Assembly (NCBI RefSeq): GCF_000478175.1
Contig: NZ_KI515774.1
Coordinates: forward strand, 431,594-495,593
Direction of reading: 5' to 3'
Length of the DNA: 64,000 nucleotides
Origin: Corynebacterium sp. KPL1814
GTDB lineage: Bacteria; Actinomycetota; Actinomycetes; Mycobacteriales; Mycobacteriaceae
Below are positions 26,265 to 35,365 of this stretch, piece after piece. The notes under the pieces are model-generated. The model did no database searches and was not told the DNA's origin. It worked only from the letters and a program-made list of their open reading frames with translations. Within the stretch, counting starts at the first letter, position 1, and every line of letters begins with the position of its first letter. A program made the translations under genes and the position numbers.

Positions 26265-26892
26265 GCAGCAGCGCACCTTTGAGGTAGCGCTGGCCCGGGC
26301 GGGGCTCGGCCCCGTCGCTGGGGTGGATGAAGCCGGCCGCGGTGCGTGCTGCGGCCCCATCACCATCGCCGCCTGCATCCTGCCCGAGCGCATCGTGGGT
26401 GAATTGGATACCTTAACCGATTCCAAAAAGCTCACGCCCCGCCAACGTGAGAAGCTCTTTCCCATCATTAAAGACAAGGCTGTGGACTGGTCTGTGGTGC
26501 ATATTGAGGCAGGGGACATCGACAAGCGCGGCATCCAGCACGCGAATACCTCAGGCATGCGCAGGGCGGTAGCGCGCCTGGACAAGCGCCCGGGCTATGT
26601 GCTTTCCGATGCCCTCTTTATCCCCGGCCTTACTCAACCTCACCTGCCCATCATCGGCGGGGATGCGGCGGCGCGCTGTATCGCGGCGGCAAGCGTGTTG
26701 GCCAAGGTAAGCCGGGATCACCTCATGCGGGATCTGGATGAGCGCTTTCCGGGCTATGGATTGGTTGGGCATAAGGGCTATGGCACTAAGGCGCACGAGG
26801 CCGCGATTGCCGCTTTGGGGGCGAGCCCGGAACACCGCATGAGCTACAGCAATGTGCAGCGCGCCCATGCCCAATTCACTGCGCGTGCCTAG
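26251..26892 (+). CDS. rnhB: Ribonuclease HII
   Basis: This 213-residue enzyme cleaves the RNA strand of RNA-DNA hybrids and removes single ribonucleotides. GVDEAGRGACCGPI supplies the first catalytic Asp and Glu, and DSKKL and the Asp in YVLSDALFI follow. The start is ATG 26251 (MRQLKQQRTFEV), overlapping the end of lepB copy 2; a longer frame to 26221 has no support. It is part of the lepB-lepB-rnhB run. Confidence 0.94.
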   Translation: MRQLKQQRTFEVALARAGLGPVAGVDEAGRGACCGPITIAACILPERIVGELDTLTDSKKLTPRQREKLFPIIKDKAVDWSVVHIEAGDIDKRGIQHANTSGMRRAVARLDKRPGYVLSDALFIPGLTQPHLPIIGGDAAARCIAAASVLAKVSRDHLMRDLDERFPGYGLVGHKGYGTKAHEAAIAALGASPEHRMSYSNVQRAHAQFTARA

Positions 26893-26953
26893 CGAAATTT
26901 GTGGTTTCTGCGCGCTAAGCTAGGGCGAGCTATCCCATCTTTTGGAGGTCCAA

Positions 26954-27259
26954 GTGAGTGCAGAGGAACTCGAAAACTACGAGGCAGAGGTAGAGCTGTC
27001 CCTTTACCGCGAATATCGCGATGTTGTCAGCCAGTTTTCTTATGTCGTAGAAACCGAGCGCCGTTTCTACCTGGCCAATGCCGTAGAACTGATTCCCCAT
27101 ACCGCCGGGCCCGATGTGTACTACGAGGTGCGCATGTCCGATGCCTGGGTATGGGATATGTATCGTTCCGCGCGCTTTGTGCGCTACGTCCGCGTCATTA
27201 CCTACAAGGACGTCAATATCGAGGAACTGGATAAGCCGGATTTCATCATGCCGGACTAG
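26954..27259 (+). CDS. DUF2469-family conserved actinobacterial protein
   Basis: The GTG at 26954 follows GGAGG (26944-26948). The 101-residue acidic protein (VSAEELENYEAEVELSLYRE) matches the small DUF2469 family found next to rnhB and yraN throughout actinobacteria. It is soluble, and rich in Tyr, Glu and Val. No function is established. Confidence 0.88.
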   Translation: MSAEELENYEAEVELSLYREYRDVVSQFSYVVETERRFYLANAVELIPHTAGPDVYYEVRMSDAWVWDMYRSARFVRYVRVITYKDVNIEELDKPDFIMPD

Positions 27260-27441
27260 GGCACTGGGCGCCTGTCAACTCGGCGCCCACTTCATCCCGC
27301 CGCAGCTGTGGATAACTCTTCGTCATGCCGAAGTTATTCACATCCGCGGCGGTTTTCTGGTTTTCGGGCTTGTAGCCGGCCCGCATCCTGCGGTGTTCTG
27401 TGCGTGCAGCACAAACAGCACGAAAGAAAAGGAGGCCGCAC

Positions 27442-27840
27442 ATGCAATTTGCATCCGATAAACACCTCGCTACGAAGCGCCCCCGGCACAGGCAAGAACT
27501 AGGCAAGCGGGGAGAATCATTCGCCGCGCGCTACCTCCGCGAGCGTGGATCCGATATTATCGCCGCCAACGTTTCCTACCGAGTGGGAGAAATCGACCTT
27601 ATCGCCCGCGAGCCCGATGGCACGATCGTCTTCGTGGAGGTGAAAACCCGCTCTACCGCGAGCTTTGGCACAGCCGAGGCCGTGACTCCACACAAGCTTT
27701 CCCGCATGCGCAGGGCCGCCGTCCAGTGGCTAGACGGCAAGCCACTGGCCACCGTGCGCTTCGATGTCATTGCTCTCGTCGTCAAAGGCGAGGGTTTTGA
27801 ACTAGAGCACTTTACGGGGGTCGACGATGGCCCTCGGTAA
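27442..27840 (+). CDS. UPF0102/YraN-family putative endonuclease
   Basis: ATG 27442 follows AAAGGAGG. The 132-residue protein contains the PD-(D/E)xK-like motif GEIDLIAR...VFVEVKTRS and the GKRGESFAARYL segment. It is probably a nuclease of the Holliday-junction-resolvase-like superfamily. Its stop overlaps the start of the yifB-like gene by 14 bases, placing it in a yraN-yifB-dprA unit typical of actinobacteria. Confidence 0.9.
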   Translation: MQFASDKHLATKRPRHRQELGKRGESFAARYLRERGSDIIAANVSYRVGEIDLIAREPDGTIVFVEVKTRSTASFGTAEAVTPHKLSRMRRAAVQWLDGKPLATVRFDVIALVVKGEGFELEHFTGVDDGPR

Positions 27841-29392
27841 ATGCTTAGCAGTCTCCCTGCACGGCGTGCTCGCCCGCGTCATCAATGTCGAAGCCAACGT
27901 AGGGCACGGCCTGCCCGGAATCCATGTGGTGGGGCATGCGGATACCGCGATATCTGAATCCCGCGACCGCATCAAGACCGCCGCCGCGAACTCCCGCCTG
28001 CCATGGCCGAAAACCAAGGTGATTGTCTCTATGTCGCCGGCCTCGCTCCCAAAATCAGGCTCCCACTTTGATCTGCCCATGGCCCTTGCGATTCTTGCCG
28101 CCCACGTAGAACAGCACGGCGCTGACTACGCGCGCTCCGTGCAATCACCCAGTCAGGTTCTCGAAGAAACCCTGGTGCTTGGGGAACTAGGCCTGGACGG
28201 CACGGTTAGGGCAGTACCCGGCATCATCCCAGCGCTTCTTGCCGCCCGCGAGGAGGGCATTTCTACGCTGGTCATTCCGCCAGGCAATGCGGCCGAGGCC
28301 ACCCTCGTTCCCGATATGAATGTGCTGGTTGCAGCCACGCTCTTTGATGCCTTTGCCTGGGCGCTAGGAGAGCGTGACCTGCCTCGCGCGGCCGAGTGTC
28401 GCTCTGATCAACCCGCACCGACGCCCGCACAGGAACGCCTCGACTATTGCGATATAGCCGGACAACACCATGCCAAGTGGGCTGCGGAAGTCGCCGCCGC
28501 CGGTGGGCACCACCTGTTGATGATTGGCCCACCAGGTTCGGGAAAATCCATGATCGCCTCGCGCCTGCCCAGCATTCTTCCGGCGCTAAGCCTGGACCAA
28601 ATGGTAGAAACCACCGCGGTCCACTCGCTCACGGGGACCCCCGGTGAAGTGGTCTCCCACGCGCCCTTCATCGCCCCGCACTCCTCGGTTACCCGCGCAG
28701 CGCTCCTTGGTGGTGGAAGCGGTCATCCTCGCCCAGGGGCGGTAAGCCTGGCCCATAATGGGGTGCTCTTCCTCGATGAAGTCAGCGAGGTAAGCGCCCC
28801 GGTCCTCGACGGAATGCGCGCGCCTTTGGAAGAAGGCCATGTCCGCCTGGCACGCGCGCAGCAGGAGATTGACTACCCGGCGCGATTCCAACTGATTATG
28901 GCCGCCAACCCCTGTCGGTGCGCCGCCGAAGATCCCTCTAAATGCACCTGCAATCCGCATGACCGGCTTAATTATCTATCGAATCTGTCGGGGCCGTTGC
29001 GCGACCGCTTGGACATGGTGGTCACCCTCTCCGGACAGTCAGCCACCATCAATGCGGAGGGCGAAGAGTCATCTGCCGCCATTGCCGAGCGGGTCGCTGC
29101 GGCTCGCGACCGTGCCCGGGCGCGGTGGGCAGCCGACGGCATTCCGGCACGCGTTAACGGTGCCGTGCCCTCGTCCTATTTGCGCCGGCACCGCCCGGCT
29201 TCCGAGTCCGCGATGATCATGTTGTCTGCCTACCTTGCCGAGGGCGAGATTTCACAGCGCGGCATCGACCGCGTCCTGCGCGTGTCGTGGACCTTGGCAG
29301 ATTTGCACGGCAGCTCCACACCCGATCTCGCGGAAGTGGGCCAAGCCCTCGACCTTCGTTCGAGCCAAACGGTAGGGAGGATTTCGGCATGA
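27827..29392 (+). CDS. YifB/ComM-family AAA+ ATPase
   Basis: This 521-residue protein has an N-terminal Lon-protease-like fold (1-170), the Mg-chelatase-type AAA+ core with Walker A IGPPGSGKSMIA and Walker B GVLFLDEVSE, and a Cys-rich NPCRCAAEDPSKCTCNP loop. ComM in gamma-proteobacteria is a branch-migration helicase in transformation. Here the gene is coupled to dprA (ATGA overlap at 29389-29392), consistent with DNA uptake or recombination. Confidence 0.93.
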   Translation: MALGKCLAVSLHGVLARVINVEANVGHGLPGIHVVGHADTAISESRDRIKTAAANSRLPWPKTKVIVSMSPASLPKSGSHFDLPMALAILAAHVEQHGADYARSVQSPSQVLEETLVLGELGLDGTVRAVPGIIPALLAAREEGISTLVIPPGNAAEATLVPDMNVLVAATLFDAFAWALGERDLPRAAECRSDQPAPTPAQERLDYCDIAGQHHAKWAAEVAAAGGHHLLMIGPPGSGKSMIASRLPSILPALSLDQMVETTAVHSLTGTPGEVVSHAPFIAPHSSVTRAALLGGGSGHPRPGAVSLAHNGVLFLDEVSEVSAPVLDGMRAPLEEGHVRLARAQQEIDYPARFQLIMAANPCRCAAEDPSKCTCNPHDRLNYLSNLSGPLRDRLDMVVTLSGQSATINAEGEESSAAIAERVAAARDRARARWAADGIPARVNGAVPSSYLRRHRPASESAMIMLSAYLAEGEISQRGIDRVLRVSWTLADLHGSSTPDLAEVGQALDLRSSQTVGRISA

Positions 29393-30570
29393 GCGATCTT
29401 GATTTATCGACGCCGCTTGCCACATGGGTATATCTCAATCGCGTGGTAGAGGGCCCGTCTGCCTCCTTGCAGGCCTTGCTGGAACATCGTTCGGCAGAAG
29501 AGATTGCCCACGGGATTTATCACCGAGCCGATTGGATCGGGCCTCTTTTAGCACGCACCGCCTCGCGGTTTGATTGGGTGCGGCAAAAAGAAGATCTCGC
29601 TGCGGCAGAGCGCGTTGGGGCGCGCTTGATTACGGCCGATAGCCCGGAGTGGCCAGCAGAGGCGTTTTCTTCTGCCTTTGGCTTTTACCAGAATGGCGCG
29701 GACGCGCCGGCCACGTTCGATGAGCAAGCGGTGCCTCCGCATAGCTTGTGGGTACGCGGCTCAGCGCTGAAACCCGAGGTAGGGCAGGCCGTTGGAATCG
29801 TGGGCACGCGCGCCATTTCGCGCTACGGGTGGCAAGCAACCCAAAGCGTGGTCTCGGGCCTAGTGAATCATGAATGGACTATCGTCTCCGGCGGCGCCTT
29901 GGGCGTAGATACCGTGGCGCATGAGACCGCCTTGCACAACGCGGGTCGCACTATTGCTGTCGCCGCATGCGGGATCGATAAGAATTATCCGGCCCGCAAC
30001 GGCGGACTCTTTGACCAGATAGCCGATAATGGCTGCATCGTTTCCGAATTCGCCCCCGAGACAGCACCCAAGCGGCATCGCTTCCTCATTCGCAACCGCC
30101 TTGTTGCGGCGCTGAGCCAAGGAATCGTGGTCATGGAAGCGGCATATCGCTCGGGCGCGCTTAATACCCTCAACTGGGCAGAAGCCTTGGGGCGCGTTGC
30201 CATGGCGGTGCCGGGACCAATTACGACGAGCGGTTCGCTCGGGTGCCACCAGCGCATCCAGGACGGGCGGGCCCAGTTGGTCGCCAGCGCCGACGAAGTT
30301 CGCGCCCTGGTCAGCCGCGCCGGGACGGTCGATCCGGAGGCGCAATACGAGATGAATTTTGCGGCGTCCTTAACGCAGCGATTATCGCGGAATGAGCTGC
30401 GGGTCTTTGACGCGACCCCGCCGCCGGGCAGCCCTGCGGCCACCGCTGAAGAAATTGCACGGGACGCGGGATTCCGCCTGCCCCTTACTATCCACTTATT
30501 GCTTGCCCTAGAGAAAATGTGCGTAATCGTGAGGGAAGGAAATAACTGGGTTCGCTTAGAGATGGGCTGA
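29389..30570 (+). CDS. dprA: DNA processing protein DprA
   Basis: ATG 29389 overlaps the stop of the yifB-like gene; an open frame reaches 29287 but lacks an RBS of its own. The 393-residue protein has a Rossmann-like core: VGIVGTRAISRYG, VSGGALGVDTVAHETAL and the RFLIRNRLVAALSQ segment. A C-terminal winged-helix-like region follows. DprA protects incoming single-stranded DNA and loads RecA. Corynebacteria are not regular natural transformers, so the role here may be general recombination. Confidence 0.94.
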   Translation: MSDLDLSTPLATWVYLNRVVEGPSASLQALLEHRSAEEIAHGIYHRADWIGPLLARTASRFDWVRQKEDLAAAERVGARLITADSPEWPAEAFSSAFGFYQNGADAPATFDEQAVPPHSLWVRGSALKPEVGQAVGIVGTRAISRYGWQATQSVVSGLVNHEWTIVSGGALGVDTVAHETALHNAGRTIAVAACGIDKNYPARNGGLFDQIADNGCIVSEFAPETAPKRHRFLIRNRLVAALSQGIVVMEAAYRSGALNTLNWAEALGRVAMAVPGPITTSGSLGCHQRIQDGRAQLVASADEVRALVSRAGTVDPEAQYEMNFAASLTQRLSRNELRVFDATPPPGSPAATAEEIARDAGFRLPLTIHLLLALEKMCVIVREGNNWVRLEMG

Positions 30571-30578
30571 AAAGCAAG

Positions 30579-30592
30579 TAAACTCGTGGGGT
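30579..30592 (+). promoter_or_regulatory. -10 box of xerC (leaderless)
   Basis: TAAACT at 30579-30584 lies 8 bases before the xerC ATG at 30593. No RBS is seen. Confidence 0.5.
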
Positions 30593-31510
30593 ATGAGTGA
30601 TAAACGGAAGACCGCAGTAACCCATGGCCCGGTCAGGCAAATGGACGAGGCAATCGAGGACTTTGCGGACTTCCAACTCCATGTCAAAGGCCGTGCGGAG
30701 GCCACGGTGCGTGGCTACCGCGCGGACTTAAAAAACCTGGCCCAAGACATCGATACATTTGCGGATTTTAACCTCAATAACCTGCGCCAGTGGCTAGGAA
30801 ACGCGGTCGCAGAAGGAAAGGCGCGCGCAACGCTGGCGCGCAGGACTGCCTCAGTTAAAGCCTTTTCTACCTGGGCGGAAAGGGAAGGCTACCTCACCCG
30901 CGATGTTGCGGCACGATTGGTAACACCGAAGGTGGGCCAGCATCTCCCGACGGTGATGGCACCGCAGCAGGCGGGAGAGCTTGTGGGCAATGCGGTTTCT
31001 GTCGATGAAGCGCATTTTCAGCGCGATAGCGCCATTTTGGAGTTGCTCTATGCCACCGGAATGCGCGTGGCGGAATTGGTCCGCCTCGATATAGAAGACG
31101 TGGACTTAAAGCGGTCCACCGCACGTGTAACCGGTAAGGGAAATAAGCAAAGGGTCGTGCCCTTCGGCGCTGCCGCAACCGATGCCCTGCAGCAGTGGTT
31201 AGACGGCGGGCGCAAAGAAATGGCGCGAGGAGATACCCGCGCCATCTTTGTAGGCAGCAGGGGAGCGCGCATTGACCAGCGCCAGGTGCGGCGCATCGTG
31301 GACAAAGCTGCCACGATTACCGGCACAAGCGGCCTAACACCTCACGGGGTGCGCCACCTTGCGGCTACACACCTCTTAGAAGGCGGCGCGGATTTGCGCG
31401 TGGTCCAAGAGTTACTGGGTCACTCGTCTTTGAGTACCACACAGATTTATACGCATGTTTCCGCAAAGCGGCTAAAGCAGGTCTATTCCCAGGCCCACCC
31501 GCGGGCCTGA
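30593..31510 (+). CDS. xerC: Tyrosine recombinase XerC
   Basis: This 305-residue phage-integrase-family protein has an N-terminal SAM-like domain and the catalytic set: Arg in YATGMRVAELVRL, Lys in VTGKGNKQRVVPF, HGVRHLAATHLL, and the Tyr nucleophile in GHSSLSTTQIYTHVS. With XerD it resolves chromosome dimers at dif. It is convergent with the M23-like gene, leaving 7 bases between them. Its position beside rpsB is the normal corynebacterial one, which argues against a mobile integrase. Confidence 0.93.
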   Translation: MSDKRKTAVTHGPVRQMDEAIEDFADFQLHVKGRAEATVRGYRADLKNLAQDIDTFADFNLNNLRQWLGNAVAEGKARATLARRTASVKAFSTWAEREGYLTRDVAARLVTPKVGQHLPTVMAPQQAGELVGNAVSVDEAHFQRDSAILELLYATGMRVAELVRLDIEDVDLKRSTARVTGKGNKQRVVPFGAAATDALQQWLDGGRKEMARGDTRAIFVGSRGARIDQRQVRRIVDKAATITGTSGLTPHGVRHLAATHLLEGGADLRVVQELLGHSSLSTTQIYTHVSAKRLKQVYSQAHPRA

Positions 31511-31517
31511 GTGATTC

Positions 31518-32039
31518 TTATAAAGGCTTGAGCCGGATGACCGGCATATCCAGCAGGCTTAAGGGGTCGATGTAGCTGTCTTTGGCAATCCGCGCGCCCC
31601 AATGCAGCCCTGGTGTGCCGTCTACTGGGTGGCCGAGTTTGCCTATGGTTTGGCCCTCGTGCACCGCTTGGCCTTGGGTAACGCTCGCGTGCACGGGTTG
31701 ATACGTGGTGCGAATGCCATCGGCATGGTCAATCGACACCACCGGAGTTCCTGCAACGGTGCCGACAAAAGCCACGGTGCCGGATTCGGCGGCGACGACT
31801 GGGCTGCCAATTCTTAGGGCCATATCGACGCCTCGGTGGCCCGTGCTCCACTTATGCTCGGGCTTATCAAACCCGCGCAGCACTCGCACCGGGCGCGGTT
31901 TACCCGAGGCGGGATCGACGTATGCGGCAGCGGGCGCCGCGCACAGTAGAACCAGCGCACCAGTGAGGATGGTGGCGAGGGTGGGGATAAGGGGGCATCG
32001 GCAAGCGGCGGTGTTTCGTGGTCGTGGCAATAGGTGCAT
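31518..32039 (-). CDS. Secreted M23-family (LytM-like) protein with an altered catalytic motif
   Basis: This 173-residue protein has a signal sequence (hydrophobic 20-37, likely cleavage after APAAA) and a LytM domain. GHRGVDMA supplies His68 and Asp72, normally zinc ligands. The second motif reads TPGLHWGAR: His146 is present, but the first His of the usual HxH is Gly144. Loss of that residue usually abolishes metallo-endopeptidase activity, so the protein may bind peptidoglycan or activate another hydrolase. No clear RBS was found. Confidence 0.82.
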   Translation of the reverse strand: MHLLPRPRNTAACRCPLIPTLATILTGALVLLCAAPAAAYVDPASGKPRPVRVLRGFDKPEHKWSTGHRGVDMALRIGSPVVAAESGTVAFVGTVAGTPVVSIDHADGIRTTYQPVHASVTQGQAVHEGQTIGKLGHPVDGTPGLHWGARIAKDSYIDPLSLLDMPVIRLKPL

Positions 32040-32430
32040 GGGGCACAGTGTGGAGCGCTGCGGTCAATAATGCCCGGCGAAGGGTGGACCGGCTGTGGAT
32101 AAACTAGCAGCGGTGGGGCGGAAGAAACTCGAGTGACAATCGAGGTGAAACGCCCAGAGAAACTTGTGGAAAAGTGCTCGTTCGGTTTGGAAATTCCAGC
32201 TGGCTGGGATTATTGTCTTCTATAGCAGTGTGTCCGCTGGGTGGTAATCATCACGGAGGCATTGACTACGCGCGACGAAGTTGTTGCATCCTGCGTCAAG
32301 GGTGTGGCGGTCCGGTAGCTGACGTGGTCCTTGGAAACAAGGTGTTAGCAGGGCCTTCGTTGCTAGGGTGCGGAATAAAACACCGCACATTTGGAAAACC
32401 GAAAGACAATTAAAAGAAAGCGAGCGAATC
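32040..32430 (+). promoter_or_regulatory. rpsB upstream region
   Basis: There is no gene in these 391 bases. TAGGGT at 32364-32369 is the best -10 candidate and would give a leader of about 55 nt. GTGCGG (32368-32373) and CCGCAC (32383-32388) form a perfect 6-bp inverted repeat overlapping that box. The RBS before rpsB is only AAAGAAAGCGAG. The promoter of the minus-strand M23 gene is not evident. Confidence 0.35.
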
Positions 32431-33264
32431 ATGGCAGTTGTAACCATGCGCGAGCTCCTCGACGCTGGTGTGCACTTTGGCCACCAGACCCGTCGCTGGA
32501 ACCCGAAGATGCGTCGTTTCATCTTCACCGACCGTAACGGCATCTACATCATCGACCTGCAGCAGACGCTGACCTACATCGATGAGGCATACGAATTCGT
32601 TAAGGAAACCGTCGCTCACGGTGGCACCATCCTTTTCGTTGGCACCAAGAAGCAGGCGCAGGAAGCAGTTGCTGAAGAGGCAACCCGCGTCGGCATGCCT
32701 TATGTCAACCACCGTTGGTTGGGCGGCATGCTCACCAACTTCCAGACCGTGTCCAAGCGTCTGAAGCGCATGAAGGAGCTTCAGGCTATGGATGAGCGCG
32801 AGGACGGCTACAAGGGCCGTACCAAGAAGGAAGTTCTGATGCTCAACCGCGAGCGCGCCAAGCTTGAGCGCGTTCTGGGCGGCATCTCCGAGATGGCCAA
32901 GACCCCATCCGCACTGTGGATTGTTGACACCAACAAGGAGCACATCGCGGTTAAGGAAGCTCACAAGCTGAACATCCCGGTTGTTGCCATCTTGGACACC
33001 AACTGCGACCCGGATGACGTTGACTTCCCGATTCCGGGCAACGATGACGCAATCCGTTCCACCAAGCTGCTGTCCGGCATCGTGGCTTCTGCCGTCGAAG
33101 AGGGCAAGAAGGCTCGCGAGGAGCGCCAGCTTGCAGCCGCTAAGGAAGCTGCCGGCGATTCCGCAGAGAAGGAACAGCGCGATGCTGAGGCTGCTGCAGC
33201 CGCATCCGATCCTGCTTCTGCAGAAAAGGCTGAGGAAGCACCCGCAGACAAGCCTGCACAGTAG
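32431..33264 (+). CDS. rpsB: 30S ribosomal protein S2
   Basis: I chose ATG 32431 ([19 protein letters not shown]), the canonical S2 N-terminus; an extension to 32368 is unsupported. S2 hallmarks are [22 protein letters not shown] and [11 protein letters not shown]. The 277-residue protein has an extra Ala/Glu/Lys-rich tail of about 45 residues. It is followed by hairpins and then tsf, the usual pair. Confidence 0.97.
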   Translation: MAVVTMRELLDAGVHFGHQTRRWNPKMRRFIFTDRNGIYIIDLQQTLTYIDEAYEFVKETVAHGGTILFVGTKKQAQEAVAEEATRVGMPYVNHRWLGGMLTNFQTVSKRLKRMKELQAMDEREDGYKGRTKKEVLMLNRERAKLERVLGGISEMAKTPSALWIVDTNKEHIAVKEAHKLNIPVVAILDTNCDPDDVDFPIPGNDDAIRSTKLLSGIVASAVEEGKKAREERQLAAAKEAAGDSAEKEQRDAEAAAAASDPASAEKAEEAPADKPAQ

Positions 33265-33568
33265 GCCTGCCTCTTGTGAGGATTCTTTCTTAACTGCACT
33301 TAATTGAATACCCCACGCACATCTTGGTGTGGGGCAGCTAGGGAATAATTCCTGTACAAGGCTGTTTACCTAACCCCTACCACCGTGTGCTACGGCGGTG
33401 GGGGTTACTTTTATCTATGCTGGAGGCGGCTAAAACTAGCCTCCGTACAATCGCATTGATGAAGGAAACTGGGGTAGATACCCCCACCCAAAGACGGCGC
33501 GAGACCGCTTCTTCGGCTACGCTGTCTCAACGAACACTGACTGATTTTCAAGGAGGATCGCCCTAACT
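33265..33568 (+). other. rpsB-tsf intergenic region with two hairpins
   Basis: There is no gene here. CCCCAC/GTGGGG at 33311-33334 is followed by no T-run. A stronger hairpin at 33371-33404 is followed by ACTTTTAT and may be the rpsB terminator or an attenuator before tsf. GGAGGC/GCCTCC at 33422-33444 and a TACAAT -10 candidate at 33446-33451 suggest a separate tsf promoter with a leader of about 110 nt. AAGGAGG at 33550-33556 is the tsf RBS. Confidence 0.4.
33371..33413 (+). terminator. Terminator or attenuator between rpsB and tsf
   Basis: TAACCCCTACCACC (33371-33384) pairs with GGCGGTGGGGGTTA (33394-33407) with wobbles, followed by CTTTTAT. Confidence 0.75.
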
Positions 33569-34381
33569 ATGGCGAACTACACTGCTGCAGACGTGAAGGC
33601 ACTGCGCGAAGCAACTGGCTCCGGCATGCTCGATTGCAAGAAGGCCCTAGAAGAAAACGGCGGCGACTACGACAAGGCCGTTGAATTCCTGCGCATCAAG
33701 GGCGCGAAGAACGTGTCCAAGCGCGCTGACCGCGAGGCTACCGAGGGCCTCGTTGCCGTATCCGGCAACACCATGGTTGAGATCAACTGCGAGACCGACT
33801 TCGTGGCAAAGAACGAGGGCTTCCAGTCCTTCGCCAAGAAGATTGTCGAAGCTGCAGCCGCAGCCAAGGCTAACTCCCCGGAAGAACTCAACAACGTAGA
33901 GATCGACGGCCAGAAGGTCTCCGAGTTCGTTGACCAGGAGTCCGCAAAGACCGGTGAGAAGCTGCAGGCACGCCGTGCAGTCACCGTCGATGGCGACAAC
34001 GTTGCTGTCTACCTGCACCAGCGCTCCGCTGACCTGCCTCCTGCAGTCGGTGTCTTGGTTTCCTACGAAGGCAACAAGGAAGGCGCACACGCTGCCGCTC
34101 TGCAGATTGCAGCTATGAACGCTGAGTACCTGAAGCGCGAAGACGTTCCTGCAGAGATCGTCGAGAAGGAGCGCTCCATCGCTGAGGCCACCACTCGCGA
34201 GGAGGGCAAGCCTGAGGCTGCGCTTCCAAAGATCGTGGAAGGCCGCCTGAACGGCTTCTACAAGTCCGTTGTTCTGCTGGAGCAGGCTTCCTTGTCCGAT
34301 AACAAAAAGACCGTTAAGCAGGTCGCAGAAGAGGCCGGCACCACCATCACCGGCTTCGTCCGCTACGAGGTTGGCGCTTAA
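33569..34381 (+). CDS. tsf: Elongation factor Ts
   Basis: This 270-residue nucleotide-exchange factor for EF-Tu has both EF-Ts signatures, [20 protein letters not shown] and [13 protein letters not shown], and a C-terminal [14 protein letters not shown]. It follows a strong RBS (AAGGAGG) and has its own terminator. Confidence 0.98.
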   Translation: MANYTAADVKALREATGSGMLDCKKALEENGGDYDKAVEFLRIKGAKNVSKRADREATEGLVAVSGNTMVEINCETDFVAKNEGFQSFAKKIVEAAAAAKANSPEELNNVEIDGQKVSEFVDQESAKTGEKLQARRAVTVDGDNVAVYLHQRSADLPPAVGVLVSYEGNKEGAHAAALQIAAMNAEYLKREDVPAEIVEKERSIAEATTREEGKPEAALPKIVEGRLNGFYKSVVLLEQASLSDNKKTVKQVAEEAGTTITGFVRYEVGA

Positions 34382-34404
34382 GCCTCAACCGCTTTTTAGC
34401 CTTT

Positions 34405-34442
34405 AAAGCCCACGGGAGGTACACCCTCTCGGTGGGCTTTTC
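34405..34442 (+). terminator. Terminator of tsf
   Basis: AAAGCCCAC (34405-34413) pairs with GTGGGCTTT (34432-34440), with an inner GGGAG-type extension, followed by T residues. Confidence 0.88.
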
Positions 34443-34566
34443 TGCTGTCTAGGGGCGATGGGGAAGGGGTGGCTACTGGCCTGCGGTGCGGTGTGGGGAA
34501 GCGGGGGCAGTGTAGGTAAGATAGAAAAGAAATAAATCAGCCCCCGCAAAAGGAGACGATGAAGGC

Positions 34567-35295
34567 GTGACTTCTGCAGACGAGAAGCGAACCGGATACA
34601 AACGAGTAATGCTGAAACTCGGCGGCGAAATGTTTGGCGGCGGCAAGGTTGGCATCGACCCGGACGTTGTCGATAACGTTGCTCGCCAAATCGCTGAAGT
34701 GGCCGAGCAGGGCATCGAAATCGCCGTGGTGATCGGCGGCGGCAACTTCTTCCGCGGTGCAGAGCTTTCACAGCGCGGCATGGACCGCGCCCGCTCTGAC
34801 TACATGGGAATGCTGGGCACGGTCATGAACTCGTTGGCCCTGCAGGACTTCCTGAAGCAAAAGGGCGTTGATTGCCGCGTGCAAACGTCTATCAACATGG
34901 CGCAAATCGCCGAGCCGTACCTGCCACTGCGCGCTGACCGCCACCTGGAGAAGGGCCGCGTCGTTATCTTCGGTGCCGGCATGGGCATGCCGTACTTCTC
35001 CACGGATACTACGGCCGCGCAGCGCGCACTAGAAATTGGCGCCGATGTCCTCTTCTTGGCCAAGGGCGTTGATGGCGTGTACTCCGACGACCCACGCACG
35101 AACCCCGATGCGGAGCTCTACACCCAAATCACTCCGCGCGAGGTCATTGAAAAGGGCCTCAAGGTCGCCGATGCAACCGCCTTCAGCCTGTGCATGGACA
35201 ATGACATGCCGATCTTGGTCTTCAACCTCTTGGAAGAGGGGAATATCGCCCGCGCGGCCAGCGGTCAGGTTATCGGCACGCTGGTGCAGTCCTAA
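34567..35295 (+). CDS. pyrH: Uridylate (UMP) kinase
   Basis: This 242-residue amino-acid-kinase-fold enzyme makes UDP from UMP. Motifs are [19 protein letters not shown] and the [15 protein letters not shown] segment. The start is GTG 34567. An ATG at 34559 opens only MKA and stops at TGA overlapping this GTG, so it cannot be the start. AGGAG at 34551-34555 is about 11 bases from the GTG. A TAAGAT box lies about 50 bases upstream. frr follows after 70 bases. Confidence 0.96.
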   Translation: MTSADEKRTGYKRVMLKLGGEMFGGGKVGIDPDVVDNVARQIAEVAEQGIEIAVVIGGGNFFRGAELSQRGMDRARSDYMGMLGTVMNSLALQDFLKQKGVDCRVQTSINMAQIAEPYLPLRADRHLEKGRVVIFGAGMGMPYFSTDTTAAQRALEIGADVLFLAKGVDGVYSDDPRTNPDAELYTQITPREVIEKGLKVADATAFSLCMDNDMPILVFNLLEEGNIARAASGQVIGTLVQS

Positions 35296-35365
35296 TTCTA
35301 AAACGGCACAGAACCTGCTACCTTTTATACAGCTACCCCTCAACGTTGAAGGATGATTCAGCCTC

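Noticed and set aside
30593..31510. xerC-like gene as sign of a mobile element
   Set aside because: Its sequence and place beside the M23 gene and rpsB match the chromosomal XerC; no att sites, transposase or cargo genes are nearby.
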